NCBI GenBank assembly: GCA_021414065.1
Contig: JAIOPE010000105.1
Location: forward strand, 1-44,776
DNA length: 44,776 nucleotides
Direction: 5' to 3'
Source of the DNA: Planctomycetota bacterium
Lineage (GTDB): Bacteria > Planctomycetota > JAJSAM01 > JAJVHW01
Below the pieces are notes generated by a model. The model worked only from the letters and a program-made list of their open reading frames with translations, was not told the origin of the DNA and made no database searches. A program made the translations under genes and the position numbers. The first letter of the stretch is position 1. Every line of letters starts with the position of its first letter. Positions 16,917 through 27,841 of the stretch are shown in pieces.

Positions 16917-19908
16917 ATGAACGAACGCCTTCCACCGTCGGAGCTCGTCCCCACCTCGTCGGGAGCACCGTCACGAAAGCGGGGCTCCGCGCGCCTCGTG
17001 CTGCCCGTGGAGCGCGACGGCACGTCGCGGCGCACGTTCCTCAAGCGCGCCGGATACGGCGTCGCCGCGGCAACGCTCGCCGGCTGCTCCCGGGCGCCGG
17101 TTCGCCACGTCGTTCCGCGACTCTCGGGCACCGAAGGCGCGCCGGCCGGGAAGCCGGTGTGGATCGCGACGACGTGCGGCGGATGCGCGGCCGGGTGCGG
17201 CGTCCTGGCGAAGTGCGTGGACGGCCGTCCGGTGAAGCTCGAAGGACTTCCTGGGCACCCGGTGTCGCAAGGCGGCCTCTGCGCGGTCGGGCAGGCGCAG
17301 GTGTTGTCGCTCTACGACTCGCATCGGTTCGGGGCTCCGGTTGTCGCCGGAGTGAAGTCCGACTGGGCGACGCTTGACGCAACGGTTGCGAGCAAACTCG
17401 AGTCGGCGCGCGGGCGCGTGCGTCTCCTCACAGGCACCATCAGCGGTCCGTCCACCCGCGCGTGGATCGCCGAGTTCTGCTCGAAGTTCGATGCGAAGCA
17501 CGTGGAGTACGACGCGCTCTCGGCGTCGGCCATCGCCGCGGCGCACAGTCGGACGCACGAAGTGCGCGCGGTGCCGGGCTACCGCTTCGACCGGGCGCGC
17601 GTGGTCGCCAGCTTCGGCGCGGACTTCCTCGGAACCTGGATCTCGCCGGTGCAGTTCGCAGCGGACTGGCGCAAGGCTCGGACGTTCGAAGCGGCGCGTC
17701 CCGCGGTCGCGAAGCACTGGCAGATCGAGGCACGTACATCGATGACCGGTCTGCGCGCCGACCGCCGAGAGGGGCTCGCGCCGTGGGAGACCGGGGATGC
17801 GCTCGCGGAGCTCTGCGACGCGCTTGCGACGCGCCGCGGGACGCCGTCGCGGCTCGCCACCGGGTCGTCTCGCGCCTGGATCGCAGAGCTTGCAGGAGAA
17901 CTGTGGGAGGCCCGCGGCGCGGCACTCGTCGTCTGCGACGACGCCGATCCCGCCGTGCAGATCCTCGTCAACCAGGCCAACGAGCACCTCGCAAGCTACG
18001 GCGCGACGGTGGACCTCACGGCGCCATGCCGTGCTCGACTCGGCGACGACGCCGAACTCCGCACGCTGCTGTCCGACATGGCGGCCGGCACGGTCGGCGC
18101 GCTGGTCGTAGTGGGCTGCAATCCCGCGTACGACCTCGTCGCAGCGAACTTCGGCGCTGCGGCGGCGAACGTCCCGTTCATCGTCGCCGTCGCGCCGATG
18201 GCCGACGAGACGACGGCGGCCGCTCACGCTGTCGCTCCGCAACTGCACGCGCTTGAGTCGTGGGACGACGCCGAGCCGACGACTGGGACTCTGTGCCTGA
18301 CGCAGCCGGCGATTGCGCCGCTCCGCGGTGGTCGCACGGCGCGTGAGTGCCTGGCCCGATGGTGCGGCGACGCGCGCCCCGACGCCGAACTGCTCCGCGA
18401 CCACTGGAAGACGGCGATCCTCGTTGGACCCGGGTTCGAACCAGCGTTCGATCGCGCGCTCGAGACGGGATGGACGAACCGCTGGGGCGTGCGCACGACC
18501 AAGCCGCGGTTCGTCGCGGCCGCAGTGGCCGCGCCGCTGCACCGTTCGGAGCCGGAGGCCGGGGCGCTCGCAGTCGTCGTGTATCCCAAGGTGGCCATGC
18601 TCGACGGCAGCCAGGCGCACAACGCGTGGCTGCACGAACTCCCCGATCCCGTGACGAAGACGACATGGGACAACTACGCGTGCCTCTCGCCCGCGACCGC
18701 TGCGCGACTCGGCGTCACGACGGGCGACGTCGTGCGGGTGACGTCGGCCGGAGTGGGCCCGGTCGAGTTGCCTGCTCATGTCCAGCCCGGTCAGCACGAC
18801 GGCATCGTGGCGATCGCGCAGGGATACGGGCGTCGTGGCACGGATCGGTTCGCGTTCGTCGGCCCGCAGTGGCTCGAGTCGAAGCCGACGGTGGATGTGG
18901 GTGGAGCCGTGGGGAAGAGCGCCGCGGCGTTCCAGGTGCTCGACGAGCGCGGGCTCGTGTCGAGCGGGCGAACTGCGACGGTCGCCCCGATCGGGGGACG
19001 TCACCCGCTGGCGTGTACGCAGGACCACCACTCGCTCCACGTGCCGGAGCATCTGGCACCGCCGGACGGGAAGGTGCGGCACGCGGTGCGGACCGTCGCG
19101 CTCGCCGACTGGCGGAAGGACCCCGCGCACGCGGTGCCCCGGCACCACGAGCCGGCGGACGTCGATCTGTGGCCGGCCGACCACGAAACGAAGGGCCACC
19201 GATGGGGAATGGTCATCGACCTCGCGCAGTGCAACGGGTGCTCCGCCTGCGTGGTGGCGTGCCAGGCCGAGAACAACATCCCGGTCGTCGGGAAGGACGA
19301 GGTTCTGCGGCACCGCGAGATGCAGTGGCTTCGCATCGACCGCTACTACGAGGGCGAGGGCGGGAGCGTCTCCGCTTCGCAGCAGCCGATGACGTGTCAG
19401 CACTGCGCGAACGCGCCGTGCGAGACGGTGTGTCCGGTGCTGGCGACTGTCCACTCCTCCGAGGGGCTGAACCAGCAGGTCTACAACCGGTGCGTCGGAA
19501 CGCGCTACTGCGCGAACAACTGCCCGTACAAGGTGCGACGCTTCAACTGGTTCGACTATCCGAGAGATGACGCCTTTCAGAACCTGGGGTTGAACCCGAT
19601 CGTCACGGTGCGAACGCGCGGCGTGATGGAGAAGTGCTCGCTCTGCGTGCAGCGCATCCAGGACGGCAAGGCGGAGGCGAAGCGTCGCGGACTTCCCTAC
19701 GCCGACGGCGACGTCACCACGGCGTGCCAGCAGTCGTGCCCGGTGCGCGCGATCACGTTCGGCGATCTGAACGACGCGAAGAGCGAAGTCTCGGGACGTG
19801 CCGCCGACGGCCGCGCGTACCAAGTGCTCGCGGAGCTGAACGTCAAGCCGGGCGTCTCGTACCTCGCAGACGTGCGCGACCGCCCCGCGGGCGGAGAGGC
19901 GGGTGACC

Positions 19909-19919
<11 letters not shown>
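16917..19919 (+). CDS. actB: Alternative complex III subunit ActB (molybdopterin-oxidoreductase-like plus ferredoxin domains, Tat lipoprotein)
   Basis: A 1000-residue fusion. Residues 37-43 read S-R-R-T-F-L-K, a twin-arginine signal, followed by T-L-A-G-C57, a lipobox, so the protein should sit lipid-anchored on the periplasmic side. The first domain (to about 740) resembles molybdopterin oxidoreductases but in this family carries no molybdenum. Its start has C87-x2-C90-x3-C94-x27-C122, spaced like an N-terminal iron-sulfur site. The second domain (about 760-985) is NrfC/PsrB-like: C772-N-G-C-S-A-C-x3-C, then C-Q-H-C-x-x-x-P-C-x3-C-P, C-V-G-T-R-Y-C-x3-C-P-Y-K, and C-S-L-C-V-Q-R. These clusters relay electrons between ActC/ActF and ActA. 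Overlaps actC. Confidence 0.95.
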
Positions 19920-21332
<1,413 letters not shown>

Positions 21333-21336
<4 letters not shown>

Positions 21337-21860
21337 CGCGCAGGATCGACGTGGCCGTCTTCGACAGCGAGGCGTCGCTGGTCGATGCCGCGCGCTCGTG
21401 CCGAGCGCACGGGTTCGAGGTGGTTGACGTTCTCTCGCCGCATCCGGTCCACGGGATCGACGAGATCGTGGGCATCCGTCGCACGCGACTCCCGGTGGTG
21501 ACGCTCACGGCCGGGGCGATCGGGTTCGGACTCGGCACGTGGCTCCAGTTCTGGACCGCCTCGACCGACTGGCCCGTGAACGTCGGCGGGAAGCCGTGGG
21601 ACTCGATGGCCGCATTCCTTCCGGTGACGTTCGAACTGACGGTTCTGTTCGCAGGCCTCGCAACAGTTGCCGCGTTGCTGATCCGTTGCCGGCTGAAGTC
21701 CGGCGCCCGAGTCCGGATCGACGGCCTCGGCGTGACCGACGATCGCTACGCCCTGCTCGTCGCGAGCCCCGCCGGCTCGCGCACCGCGTCGGAGATGGAC
21801 GTCCTCTGGACCGGACTCGGCGCGGAGCGCAGCTTTGCGACGTCGGAGGAGGGCCGATGA
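21333..21860 (+). CDS. actD: Alternative complex III subunit ActD (DUF3341)
   Basis: A 175-residue membrane subunit starting with GTG, which overlaps the actC stop. The cytoplasmic N-terminal domain starts with V-F-D-S-E-A-S-L-V-D-A-A and carries G-F-E-V-V-D-V-L-S-P-H-P-V-H-G-I near residue 35. Two helices follow, separated by N-V-G-G-K-P-W-D-S-M-A-A-F-L-P-V-T-F-E. This is the standard DUF3341 layout. ActD packs against ActC; a catalytic role is not known. The position between actC and actE is the conserved order of act operons. Confidence 0.93.
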
Positions 21861-22450
21861 GCACGGCCGGTCGTCTCACGTTTGGGCCGTACGCAGTGGC
21901 CCTGCTCGCGGCGGGTGCGTGCGTGTTCGCGCTTCGACTGGCCCTGGTGACGGACCACTCCGCGCCGAACACCGAGATCCTCCCCGAGATGGTCCGCTCG
22001 GCGGCTTGGGTCTCGCAGATCGACGGGGCGCCGACGCCCGACGGATTGTCCGACCGACCGCTCGTCGCGGGCGTCGTCCCCCGCGGGATGCTGCCGTTCC
22101 GCTATGGCACGACGCCCGAGGAAGCGGTGCGCGCCGGTGCGGAACTGACGAATCCGTTTCGTGCGGACGACACGGCGGCGCGCGAGCGCGGTGCCGTCGT
22201 GTTCGCCCGGTTCTGCGCGGTCTGCCACGGTGCCGACGGTGAAGGCGAGGGCCTCGCGGTTCGCCACGGCATGACGCGCCCGCCGTCGCTCCGCGCCGAC
22301 CGCGCCCTGCAGATGAAGGACGGCCAGGTGTTCCACGTCGTCACGAAGGGGCAGGGCAACATGGCTTCGTACGCAGTGCCGATCGCTCCGGACGATCGCT
22401 GGAAGGCGATCCTGCACCTGCGCGCTCTGCAAACGACGGGGACACGCTGA
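21857..22450 (+). CDS. actE: Alternative complex III monoheme cytochrome c subunit ActE
   Basis: A 197-residue protein with an N-terminal membrane or lipid-anchor segment (about 10-30, A-L-L-A-A-G-A-C) and one heme site, C120-A-V-C-H124, with M169 in G-Q-G-N-M-A-S-Y as the likely sixth ligand. The preceding P-R-G-M-L-P-F-R-Y-G-T-T-P-E-E-A matches ActE proteins. ActE is the likely exit point for electrons to soluble cytochromes or to a terminal enzyme. A-L-L-A-A-G-A-C also fits a lipobox, with C22 as the acylated residue. ATGA overlap with actD and TGATG overlap with actF. Confidence 0.92.
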   Translation: MSTAGRLTFGPYAVALLAAGACVFALRLALVTDHSAPNTEILPEMVRSAAWVSQIDGAPTPDGLSDRPLVAGVVPRGMLPFRYGTTPEEAVRAGAELTNPFRADDTAARERGAVVFARFCAVCHGADGEGEGLAVRHGMTRPPSLRADRALQMKDGQVFHVVTKGQGNMASYAVPIAPDDRWKAILHLRALQTTGTR

Positions 22451-23616
22451 TGACGCCGGCCCACCACGAGTCTGCCGGACATCCCTACGTGCTCGAGCCC
22501 CGCGTTGCGAGAGTCCTCGGCTTCACAGCGGCGACCGGCGCAGTCGCTTTCGTCGTCGGAGCGATCATCGTCCCCGAGCGCGCGTGGGCCGGGTTGCTCG
22601 TCGGGTTCCACTACACACTCGGGGTCGCACTGGCCGGAGGCGTGTTCCTCGCGTTGCTCGCGTGTTCCGGGTCACGCTGGGCCGCGGCGCTGCGACGCGT
22701 CCCGGAGGCCATGAGCGCCGCGATCCCGGTTGCCGCGATCCCGGCGATCGTGCTGCTGTTCGGGTTGCAGATGCTCTTCCCGTGGGCGCGGCCCCACGGG
22801 CCCGACGATCCGCACGCTCACGTCATCGCTGCGAAGCACGCGTATCTCAACCCGCTGTTCCTGTGCATCCGCACGATCGTCGTGCTCGTCGTGCTGACGT
22901 GGGGCGCGCGAATGCTCCGGAACGCCGCGCCCGGTGCGGCGCGCGTCCGATGGGGCGCTGCGTTCATGGCGATGTTCGGGGTCCTCTACTCGATCGTCAG
23001 CGTGGACTGGCTCCAGTCGCTCGAGCCCTGGTGGTCGAGCACCGCGTTCGCGATCATCACGCTCGCCGGCCTCGTGCTGTCGGGTCTCGCGGCCGCGATC
23101 GTTCTCGCCGTACACCTGCGCCGCCGCGGCGCGTGGCGCGGCGTCCTCCACGCCGACCACGTCCACGATCTCGCGAAGTTGCTCTTCGGCTTCAGCCTGT
23201 TCTGGAGCTACGTGCAGTACTGCCAGTTCATGCTGATCTGGTACACGAACATCCCCGAGGAGACGGTCTGGTACGCGGCACGGATGCGCGGGATGTGGTG
23301 GAGCACGGGGCTGGTGAGCTTCGCCCTGAACGGCGTGATCCCGTTCGTGGTGCTGCTCTTCCGGCGCGCGCGCCGCGACGAGTCCACGGTACTCCGCGTG
23401 GCCGGCATCGTGCTGGTCGGTCGCCTCGCCGATCTCTCGTTCCATGTGGGCCCGCCGCTCCTCGGGCCGTCGCCGTGGCCGTCGCCGTGGGAGGTGCTCC
23501 CGGTCGTCGGGCTCGTGGCGCTGCTGGCGCTGGTCGTGCTCCGCGCGATTTCGCGCGGTCCGTCCGTCCACGCCGACGAGCCCGGCCTCGAGCAGAGCCT
23601 GCACTACCACCAGTGA
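22450..23616 (+). CDS. actF: Alternative complex III membrane subunit ActF
   Basis: A 388-residue integral membrane protein, the smaller relative of ActC, with about ten helices. Typical ActF motifs are present: G-F-H-Y-T-L-G-V-A-L-A-G-G-V-F near residue 52, F-P-W-A-R, K-H-A-Y-L-N-P-L-F-L-C-I-R near 130, S-V-D-W-L-Q-S-L-E-P-W-W-S-S near 185, and the late S-Y-V-Q-Y-C-Q-F-M-L-I-W-Y-T-N-I-P-E-E-T. It is the last gene of the operon: the next gene starts 49 bases later behind its own dyad. No cytochrome oxidase (cox) genes follow, although in many bacteria act genes continue into an oxidase. Confidence 0.94.
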   Translation: MTPAHHESAGHPYVLEPRVARVLGFTAATGAVAFVVGAIIVPERAWAGLLVGFHYTLGVALAGGVFLALLACSGSRWAAALRRVPEAMSAAIPVAAIPAIVLLFGLQMLFPWARPHGPDDPHAHVIAAKHAYLNPLFLCIRTIVVLVVLTWGARMLRNAAPGAARVRWGAAFMAMFGVLYSIVSVDWLQSLEPWWSSTAFAIITLAGLVLSGLAAAIVLAVHLRRRGAWRGVLHADHVHDLAKLLFGFSLFWSYVQYCQFMLIWYTNIPEETVWYAARMRGMWWSTGLVSFALNGVIPFVVLLFRRARRDESTVLRVAGIVLVGRLADLSFHVGPPLLGPSPWPSPWEVLPVVGLVALLALVVLRAISRGPSVHADEPGLEQSLHYHQ

Positions 23617-23626
23617 CGCCTAGCGA

Positions 23627-23652
23627 CGGATTGGCAACCGTTGCCAAGTCCG
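23627..23652. promoter_or_regulatory. Inverted repeat upstream of parDE (putative autoregulatory operator)
   Basis: TTGGCAACCGTTGCCAA at 23631-23647 has two perfect 7-bp arms around CCG. It is extended by CGGA on the left and TCCG on the right with a single bulged base. The site ends 13 bases before the antitoxin start. ParD-type antitoxins repress their own promoter by binding such dyads. It could also act as a weak hairpin terminator for the act operon, but no T-run follows. Confidence 0.5.
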
Positions 23653-23665
23653 TTACGATCTCGGA

Positions 23666-23956
23666 ATGGCCAACGTCGTCACCCTCAACGTCTCGCTCAC
23701 GGCGCGACATCGGAAGATCATCGATCGTGAGGTCGCGCGCGGGAACGCGGCGTCGGCCAGCGAGGTGGTTCGCGAGGGGCTTCGGCTCTACGAAGAGCGT
23801 CGCTTGCGGACCGAAGCGGTCGCGCGCGTGCGCGCGGAGATCGAGGCCGGCATCGCGCAGCTCGACCGCAGGGAGGGGCTCGACGGCGAGCAGGTCTTCC
23901 GCGAACTGAAGGCTCGATATCCGGCGGCGCCGCGCGCGAAGCGCAAGCGGGGATGA
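23666..23956 (+). CDS. parD: ParD-type (ribbon-helix-helix) antitoxin
   Basis: A 96-residue protein beginning with the ribbon-helix-helix pattern V-V-T-L-N-V-S-L-T-A-R-H, then I-I-D-R-E-V-A-R-G-N-A-A-S-A-S-E-V-V-R-E-G-L-R-L-Y-E-E-R. This is the DNA-binding ParD/CopG fold (residues 1-45). The rest is a charged helix that wraps the toxin and ends in a lysine/arginine-rich tail. It should dimerise, bind the dyad at 23627-23652 and neutralise the following toxin. Its stop overlaps the toxin start (ATGA), as in most ParDE operons. Symbol by family, not by orthology. Confidence 0.85.
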   Translation: MANVVTLNVSLTARHRKIIDREVARGNAASASEVVREGLRLYEERRLRTEAVARVRAEIEAGIAQLDRREGLDGEQVFRELKARYPAAPRAKRKRG

Positions 23957-24252
23957 ACCGCTTCACCCTGTCGGCGCTCGCTCGCGACGACATCGAACGC
24001 ATCGCTGCGTTCATCGCGCGCGACAACCCCGCCGCCGCCGCTCGGGTCGTGGGCCAGTTCCACATCGCGGCACGACGACTCGCACAGATCCCCGGGATCG
24101 GCCACTCGCGTGCGGACCTGACGGATCGTCCTGTGCTTTTCTGGATCGTGGCGGGGCACCGGATCGTCTATCGGCGCACACGCGGCGGCATTCAGATCGT
24201 GCGCGTCATCCACGGCGCTCGAGACGTCGGACGGGTGCTCGAGGAGGAGTGA
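23953..24252 (+). CDS. parE: ParE/RelE-superfamily toxin
   Basis: A 99-residue protein with the ParE pattern: F-T-L-S-A-L-A-R-D-D-I-E-R-I-A-A-F-I-A at the start, a helical hairpin with A-A-A-R-V-V-G-Q-F, then P-G-I-G-H-S-R-A-D-L, and the C-terminal strands H-R-I-V-Y-R-R-T-R-G-G-I-Q-I-V-R-V-I-H-G-A-R-D. The final I-x-R-V-x-H-G-x-R-D motif is the strongest marker of the family. ParE toxins usually poison DNA gyrase, whereas RelE relatives cut mRNA; the sequence does not let me decide between targets. Normal full length and no disruption, so the pair looks functional. Confidence 0.87.
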   Translation: MNRFTLSALARDDIERIAAFIARDNPAAAARVVGQFHIAARRLAQIPGIGHSRADLTDRPVLFWIVAGHRIVYRRTRGGIQIVRVIHGARDVGRVLEEE

Positions 24253-24296
24253 CGTCGCCAGTCGAGTAGCATCGGGCGCTCACGAGGAGGTTTCCC

Positions 24297-24707
24297 ATGC
24301 ACATCCGATCCATGGTGTCCATCTCAGTCCTGTCGCTTGCGCTGTCGGCCTGCGCGTCGCTCGGCGGCGAGGCGACGCTCGAGAGCTCTGTCGTCCTCGG
24401 CCCCGGCGGCCGCGCGGAGGGTCACGTCGCGGTGCCCGCGGGCGTCGAGACCGAGGTCGAGCTCGAGAACAAGGGGCCAGGGCGGGCCGACTACGTCATG
24501 CGCACGGCCGACGGCGTGAAGCTCGCGACCGGCGCGCTCCACGAAGCGTCGGTCGGCCTGAAGGTCAACACGGCCACGGTGCTGACGATCGTCATCGAGG
24601 CCTACGAAGACGCCGGCACCACCGTCGAGTACGAGATCGAGTCCGGCGACGGCGTGAACGTCGAGTGGGACCTGTCGCGCGCGTTCCACAAGGTCGCGCC
24701 GAAGTAG
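24297..24707 (+). CDS. Small lipoprotein of unknown function
   Basis: A 136-residue protein with a good ribosome site (GAGGAGG about 7 bases before the ATG) and a lipoprotein signal ending L-A-L-S-A-C18, so it should be anchored on the outside. The mature part is a small beta-rich domain with E-V-E-L-E-N-K-G-P-G-R-A-D-Y near residue 58 and T-V-L-T-I-V-I-E-A-Y-E-D-A-G near 95, resembling a binding-type beta sandwich. I do not recognise a family. It stands alone between parE and the cyclase gene. Confidence 0.75.
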   Translation: MHIRSMVSISVLSLALSACASLGGEATLESSVVLGPGGRAEGHVAVPAGVETEVELENKGPGRADYVMRTADGVKLATGALHEASVGLKVNTATVLTIVIEAYEDAGTTVEYEIESGDGVNVEWDLSRAFHKVAPK

Positions 24708-24729
24708 CCCCGCAGCGTATCGTTCGCCG

Positions 24730-25686
24730 ATGCCCACGATCCGCTGCCGACCCGACGACGTCGCCGTCTCCGCGGAGATCGGCTGCAGCCTGCTCGACGC
24801 GCTCGTCGCTGCGGGCGTTCCGATCACGCGTGCGTGCGGCGGGAACGCGAAGTGCTCCACCTGCCGCATCGCGGTCGAAGACGGAGCCGACGCGTGCGGG
24901 GCCCGGCCGGACGACGAACAGGCCATGGCCGTCCGCCTCGGCTTCGACGGGGCCACGCGTCTCGCGTGCCGCACCCGCGTGACCGGCGACGTCTCCGTAC
25001 GACGCCTCGTGCTCGACGCGCTGGACCTTCGACTCGCGAGTCGGCTGACCGCGTCTGCGGGTGCCGTCGGACGCGAGGCGCACGCGGCGATCCTGTTCGC
25101 GGACGTCGTCGGGTTCACCCCGCTCTCCGAGGCACTCCCGCCCTACGACATCGTTCACTTGCTCGATCGGTGGTTCGCGCTGGCCGGCGAGGCCGTCGCG
25201 GCAGCCGGCGGTCGGATCGACAACTACATGGGCGACGGACTGATGGCTGTGTTCGGCGGTGGGCCCGCTGCGGTCGGCGCGGGCGCCCAGGCCGGCAACG
25301 CCGGGGAGGACGATCCCGCGGTCTGCGCCGTCCGCGCGGCGCTCGGTCTCGTGGACGCCGCCGCCGAGATGGACCGCTACGCGCGCGAGTGCTGGGGGCG
25401 GTCGTTCGCCGTGCGGGTCGGAGTCCACCACGGAACGGTCGTGGTGGGCACGCTCGGCGCGGCCCACAACCGGAGGGAGACGGCGATCGGCGACACGGTG
25501 AACATCGCGGCCCGGATCGAACCCGTGAACAAGGACCTGGGAACGTCGATCCTGGTCTCCGACGCCGTCGCGTCGCGGCTGGGCGGCCGGTTCGTCCTCG
25601 GACGGACCACCGACGTGGCGCTCAAGGGGAAGCTCGGCACGCACCGTCTCCACGAGGTGGTCGGTCCCGCGCCTGCTGCGCTGTGA
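24730..25686 (+). CDS. Class III adenylate/guanylate cyclase with N-terminal 2Fe-2S ferredoxin domain
   Basis: A 318-residue soluble fusion. Residues 1-90 are a plant-type ferredoxin with the ligand set C36-x5-C42-x2-C45-x34-C80. After a linker, residues about 115-310 form a class III cyclase: F-A-D125-V-V-G-F-T with the first metal aspartate, N-Y-M-G-D169-G with the second, R-V-G-V-H-H-G-T-V-V-V-G, and A-I-G-D255-T-V-N258-I-A-A-R262. The aspartate at 255 favours ATP, and N258/R262 are the transition-state pair. All key residues are present, so it should make cAMP, probably as a homodimer, with activity tuned by the redox state of the cluster. That redox control is inference, though similar fusions are known in several bacteria. 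An in-window CRP-like site lies at 39903. Confidence 0.88.
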   Translation: MPTIRCRPDDVAVSAEIGCSLLDALVAAGVPITRACGGNAKCSTCRIAVEDGADACGARPDDEQAMAVRLGFDGATRLACRTRVTGDVSVRRLVLDALDLRLASRLTASAGAVGREAHAAILFADVVGFTPLSEALPPYDIVHLLDRWFALAGEAVAAAGGRIDNYMGDGLMAVFGGGPAAVGAGAQAGNAGEDDPAVCAVRAALGLVDAAAEMDRYARECWGRSFAVRVGVHHGTVVVGTLGAAHNRRETAIGDTVNIAARIEPVNKDLGTSILVSDAVASRLGGRFVLGRTTDVALKGKLGTHRLHEVVGPAPAAL

Positions 25687-25834
25687 CGGGCATCACCCGC
25701 GCGAGCCGCGCCGGAGGCTGCCCGGTCCGCCCCTTCCGATCGGCGCGCCGACGGGATAGGCTCGACGTGAAGAGACGGCGGTCCCGCGGCGATTCCGCAG
25801 GCGGCCCGCACATTCCCCGATCGTCCGGAGCGAA

Positions 25835-27841
25835 ATGACCCCTTCCGCGAGTGCCCCCGCCGCCCGGCCGCGTGTCTCCTCGTTCCCGGAACCCCTCGAC
25901 TACGCCGCAGTCGGCCTGATCTCGGGGCTCGAGGTGCACCAGCAACTCCTCACGGAGCAGAAGCTGTTCTGTCGGTGCCCCGCGGGACGGTTCACGAAGA
26001 CGCACGACGGCACGGTGCTCCGGCACATGCGGCCCACGCTGTCGGAGCTGGGCGTGTACGACGGCACGGCGCTCATGGAGTTCCGCACGCGGAAGCACAT
26101 CATCTACCTGCTGAACCGCGAGAACACCTGCACGTACGAGATGGACGACACGCCGCCGTTCCCGGTGAACCAGACCGCGGTGGACACGGCGATCGAGCAG
26201 TGCCTCATGCTCGGCTGCGACATCGTGGACGAGGTGCACATCGCGCGGAAGCAGTACCTCGACGGCTCGATCCCGACGGGCTTCCAGCGCACCGCGATCG
26301 TGGGCGTCAACGGCGTGCTGCCGTTCCGCGGGCGATCGCTGTCGATCGTGCAGGTCAGCGTCGAAGAAGACTCGTGCCGCGAAGTGACGGACCGCGGGCA
26401 TCTCATCGTGTGGCGCACGGATCGCCTCGGAATGCCGCTCATCGAGACGGTGACCGGCCCCGACCTCCGCACTCCCGATGAGGTCGAGGAAGCCATCCTG
26501 CTCGTCGGCCGCGTGTGCCGCTCCACGGGCCACGTGCGCGTCGGCATGGGCGCGAGTCGCCAAGACGTGAACGTGTCGGTCCGCGGCGGGCGTCGGGTCG
26601 AGATCAAGGGTGTGCCGAAGGCCGGATGGGCGCCCGCGCTCGTCCACGGCGAAGGCTGGCGGCAGGTGAACCTGCTGCGGCTCCGCGACGAACTCCACCG
26701 CCGCGGGCTCGCCACGCCCGAGTCGATCCGCGTGGAGACGACCGACGTCACCGAGATCGCGCAGCGGGGGAACGTGCCCGTGCTCCGTCGCGAGGAGTGG
26801 GAGCGCTGGGTGCAGGACGGCAAGCGACGCCGCACGTGGGAACTCGGCGAGGGCCCGCTCACCGTGCTCGCAGTGCGTGTGCGCGGCGCCGCGGGAACGC
26901 TCGCGTGGCCCACGCAGCCGCAACGCACGTTCGCCGACGAGCTGAAGGGGCGCGTGCGCGTCATCGCGGGTCTCGACCAGCAGCCGATCCTCCTGCACGG
27001 TGAGGCGTGGCCCGGCGACGCGATGCCGCTCCTCGCCGAGATCCGCGCAGCCGCGCACTGCGACGACGCTGATGCCCTCGTCGTCGTGTGGGGCCCCGAG
27101 CGCGACTGCCGTACCGCAGCCGACGACATTCGCATGCGGTACGTCGCCGCGACCGATGGCGTCCCGAACGAAACGCGCCAGCCGTTCGAAGACGGAAGCA
27201 CCGACTTCGAGCGCATCCTCCCCGGCGCCGATCGCATGTATCCCGACACCGACAGCCCGCCGACGCGAGTGACCCGCGAACGCGTCGAACGACTGACCGC
27301 CTCGCTGCCCGAGCGGCCCTGGCTCCGCGAGGCGCGCTACGCCGCGGCGGGCGTGGCGACATCCACGGCGCACTACCTCGTGCGACGCGGCGGCGCGGCC
27401 CTCGTGGACCGGATCGTCGAGGAGTGCGGCGCCGACGTGAAGTTCACGGCGTTCTTCTTCGGCGAGCGCGTGAAGGGGTTGCGTCGGAGCGGCGTGAAGA
27501 CGGGCGCGATCCCGTTCGAGCGCTGGGCCGAGTTGTTCCGTGCGTTCGAGACGCGCCCGCCGCTGCGCGACGCCTGGGCTGTGATCGTCTCGCGCATGGC
27601 CGTGACGCCGACCGAGCCGGTCGCTGACATCGTCGCCGCTCTCGGTCTCGACACGCCGGCCGTCGCGTGGCGCGAGCACGTCGCCGCCCGCGTGCAGTCC
27701 GCCGCCGGTGAGACGTACGACGCCGACCCGGGCCGCGTGCTGCGTTATGCGTCGGGACGTGTGACCGACCCGCTGCGCGGCCGGGTGCCAGCGGTTGAAG
27801 TGGTCGAAGCGGTGCGTGCCGCCGCGGGAGCCGTCCGATGA
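25835..27841 (+). CDS. gatE: Archaeal-type Glu-tRNA(Gln) amidotransferase subunit E (GatE)
   Basis: A 668-residue GatB/GatE-family protein. It has G-L-I-S-G-L-E-V-H-Q-Q-L and K-L-F-C-R-C-P near residues 28-50, then R-P-T-L-S-E-L-G, and D-G-S-I-P-T-G-F-Q-R-T-A-I-V near 145. E-I-K-G-V follows near 265. The long insertion (about 290-430, with L-A-V-R-V-R-G and F-A-D-E-L-K-G-R-V-R) corresponds to the GAD domain also found in bacterial AspRS. A YqeY-like helical tail ends the protein. This insertion and the N-terminal H-Q-Q-L form distinguish GatE from bacterial GatB. GatE phosphorylates Glu-tRNA(Gln) and accepts ammonia from GatD. The stop overlaps the gatD ATG by four bases. In textbook distribution GatDE is restricted to archaea, so its presence here is notable. 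Confidence 0.93.
   Translation: MTPSASAPAARPRVSSFPEPLDYAAVGLISGLEVHQQLLTEQKLFCRCPAGRFTKTHDGTVLRHMRPTLSELGVYDGTALMEFRTRKHIIYLLNRENTCTYEMDDTPPFPVNQTAVDTAIEQCLMLGCDIVDEVHIARKQYLDGSIPTGFQRTAIVGVNGVLPFRGRSLSIVQVSVEEDSCREVTDRGHLIVWRTDRLGMPLIETVTGPDLRTPDEVEEAILLVGRVCRSTGHVRVGMGASRQDVNVSVRGGRRVEIKGVPKAGWAPALVHGEGWRQVNLLRLRDELHRRGLATPESIRVETTDVTEIAQRGNVPVLRREEWERWVQDGKRRRTWELGEGPLTVLAVRVRGAAGTLAWPTQPQRTFADELKGRVRVIAGLDQQPILLHGEAWPGDAMPLLAEIRAAAHCDDADALVVVWGPERDCRTAADDIRMRYVAATDGVPNETRQPFEDGSTDFERILPGADRMYPDTDSPPTRVTRERVERLTASLPERPWLREARYAAAGVATSTAHYLVRRGGAALVDRIVEECGADVKFTAFFFGERVKGLRRSGVKTGAIPFERWAELFRAFETRPPLRDAWAVIVSRMAVTPTEPVADIVAALGLDTPAVAWREHVAARVQSAAGETYDADPGRVLRYASGRVTDPLRGRVPAVEVVEAVRAAAGAVR

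Noticed and set aside
23627..23652. Terminator for the act operon
   Set aside because: The dyad has no T-run and sits 13 bases before the antitoxin start, so an operator is the better reading.
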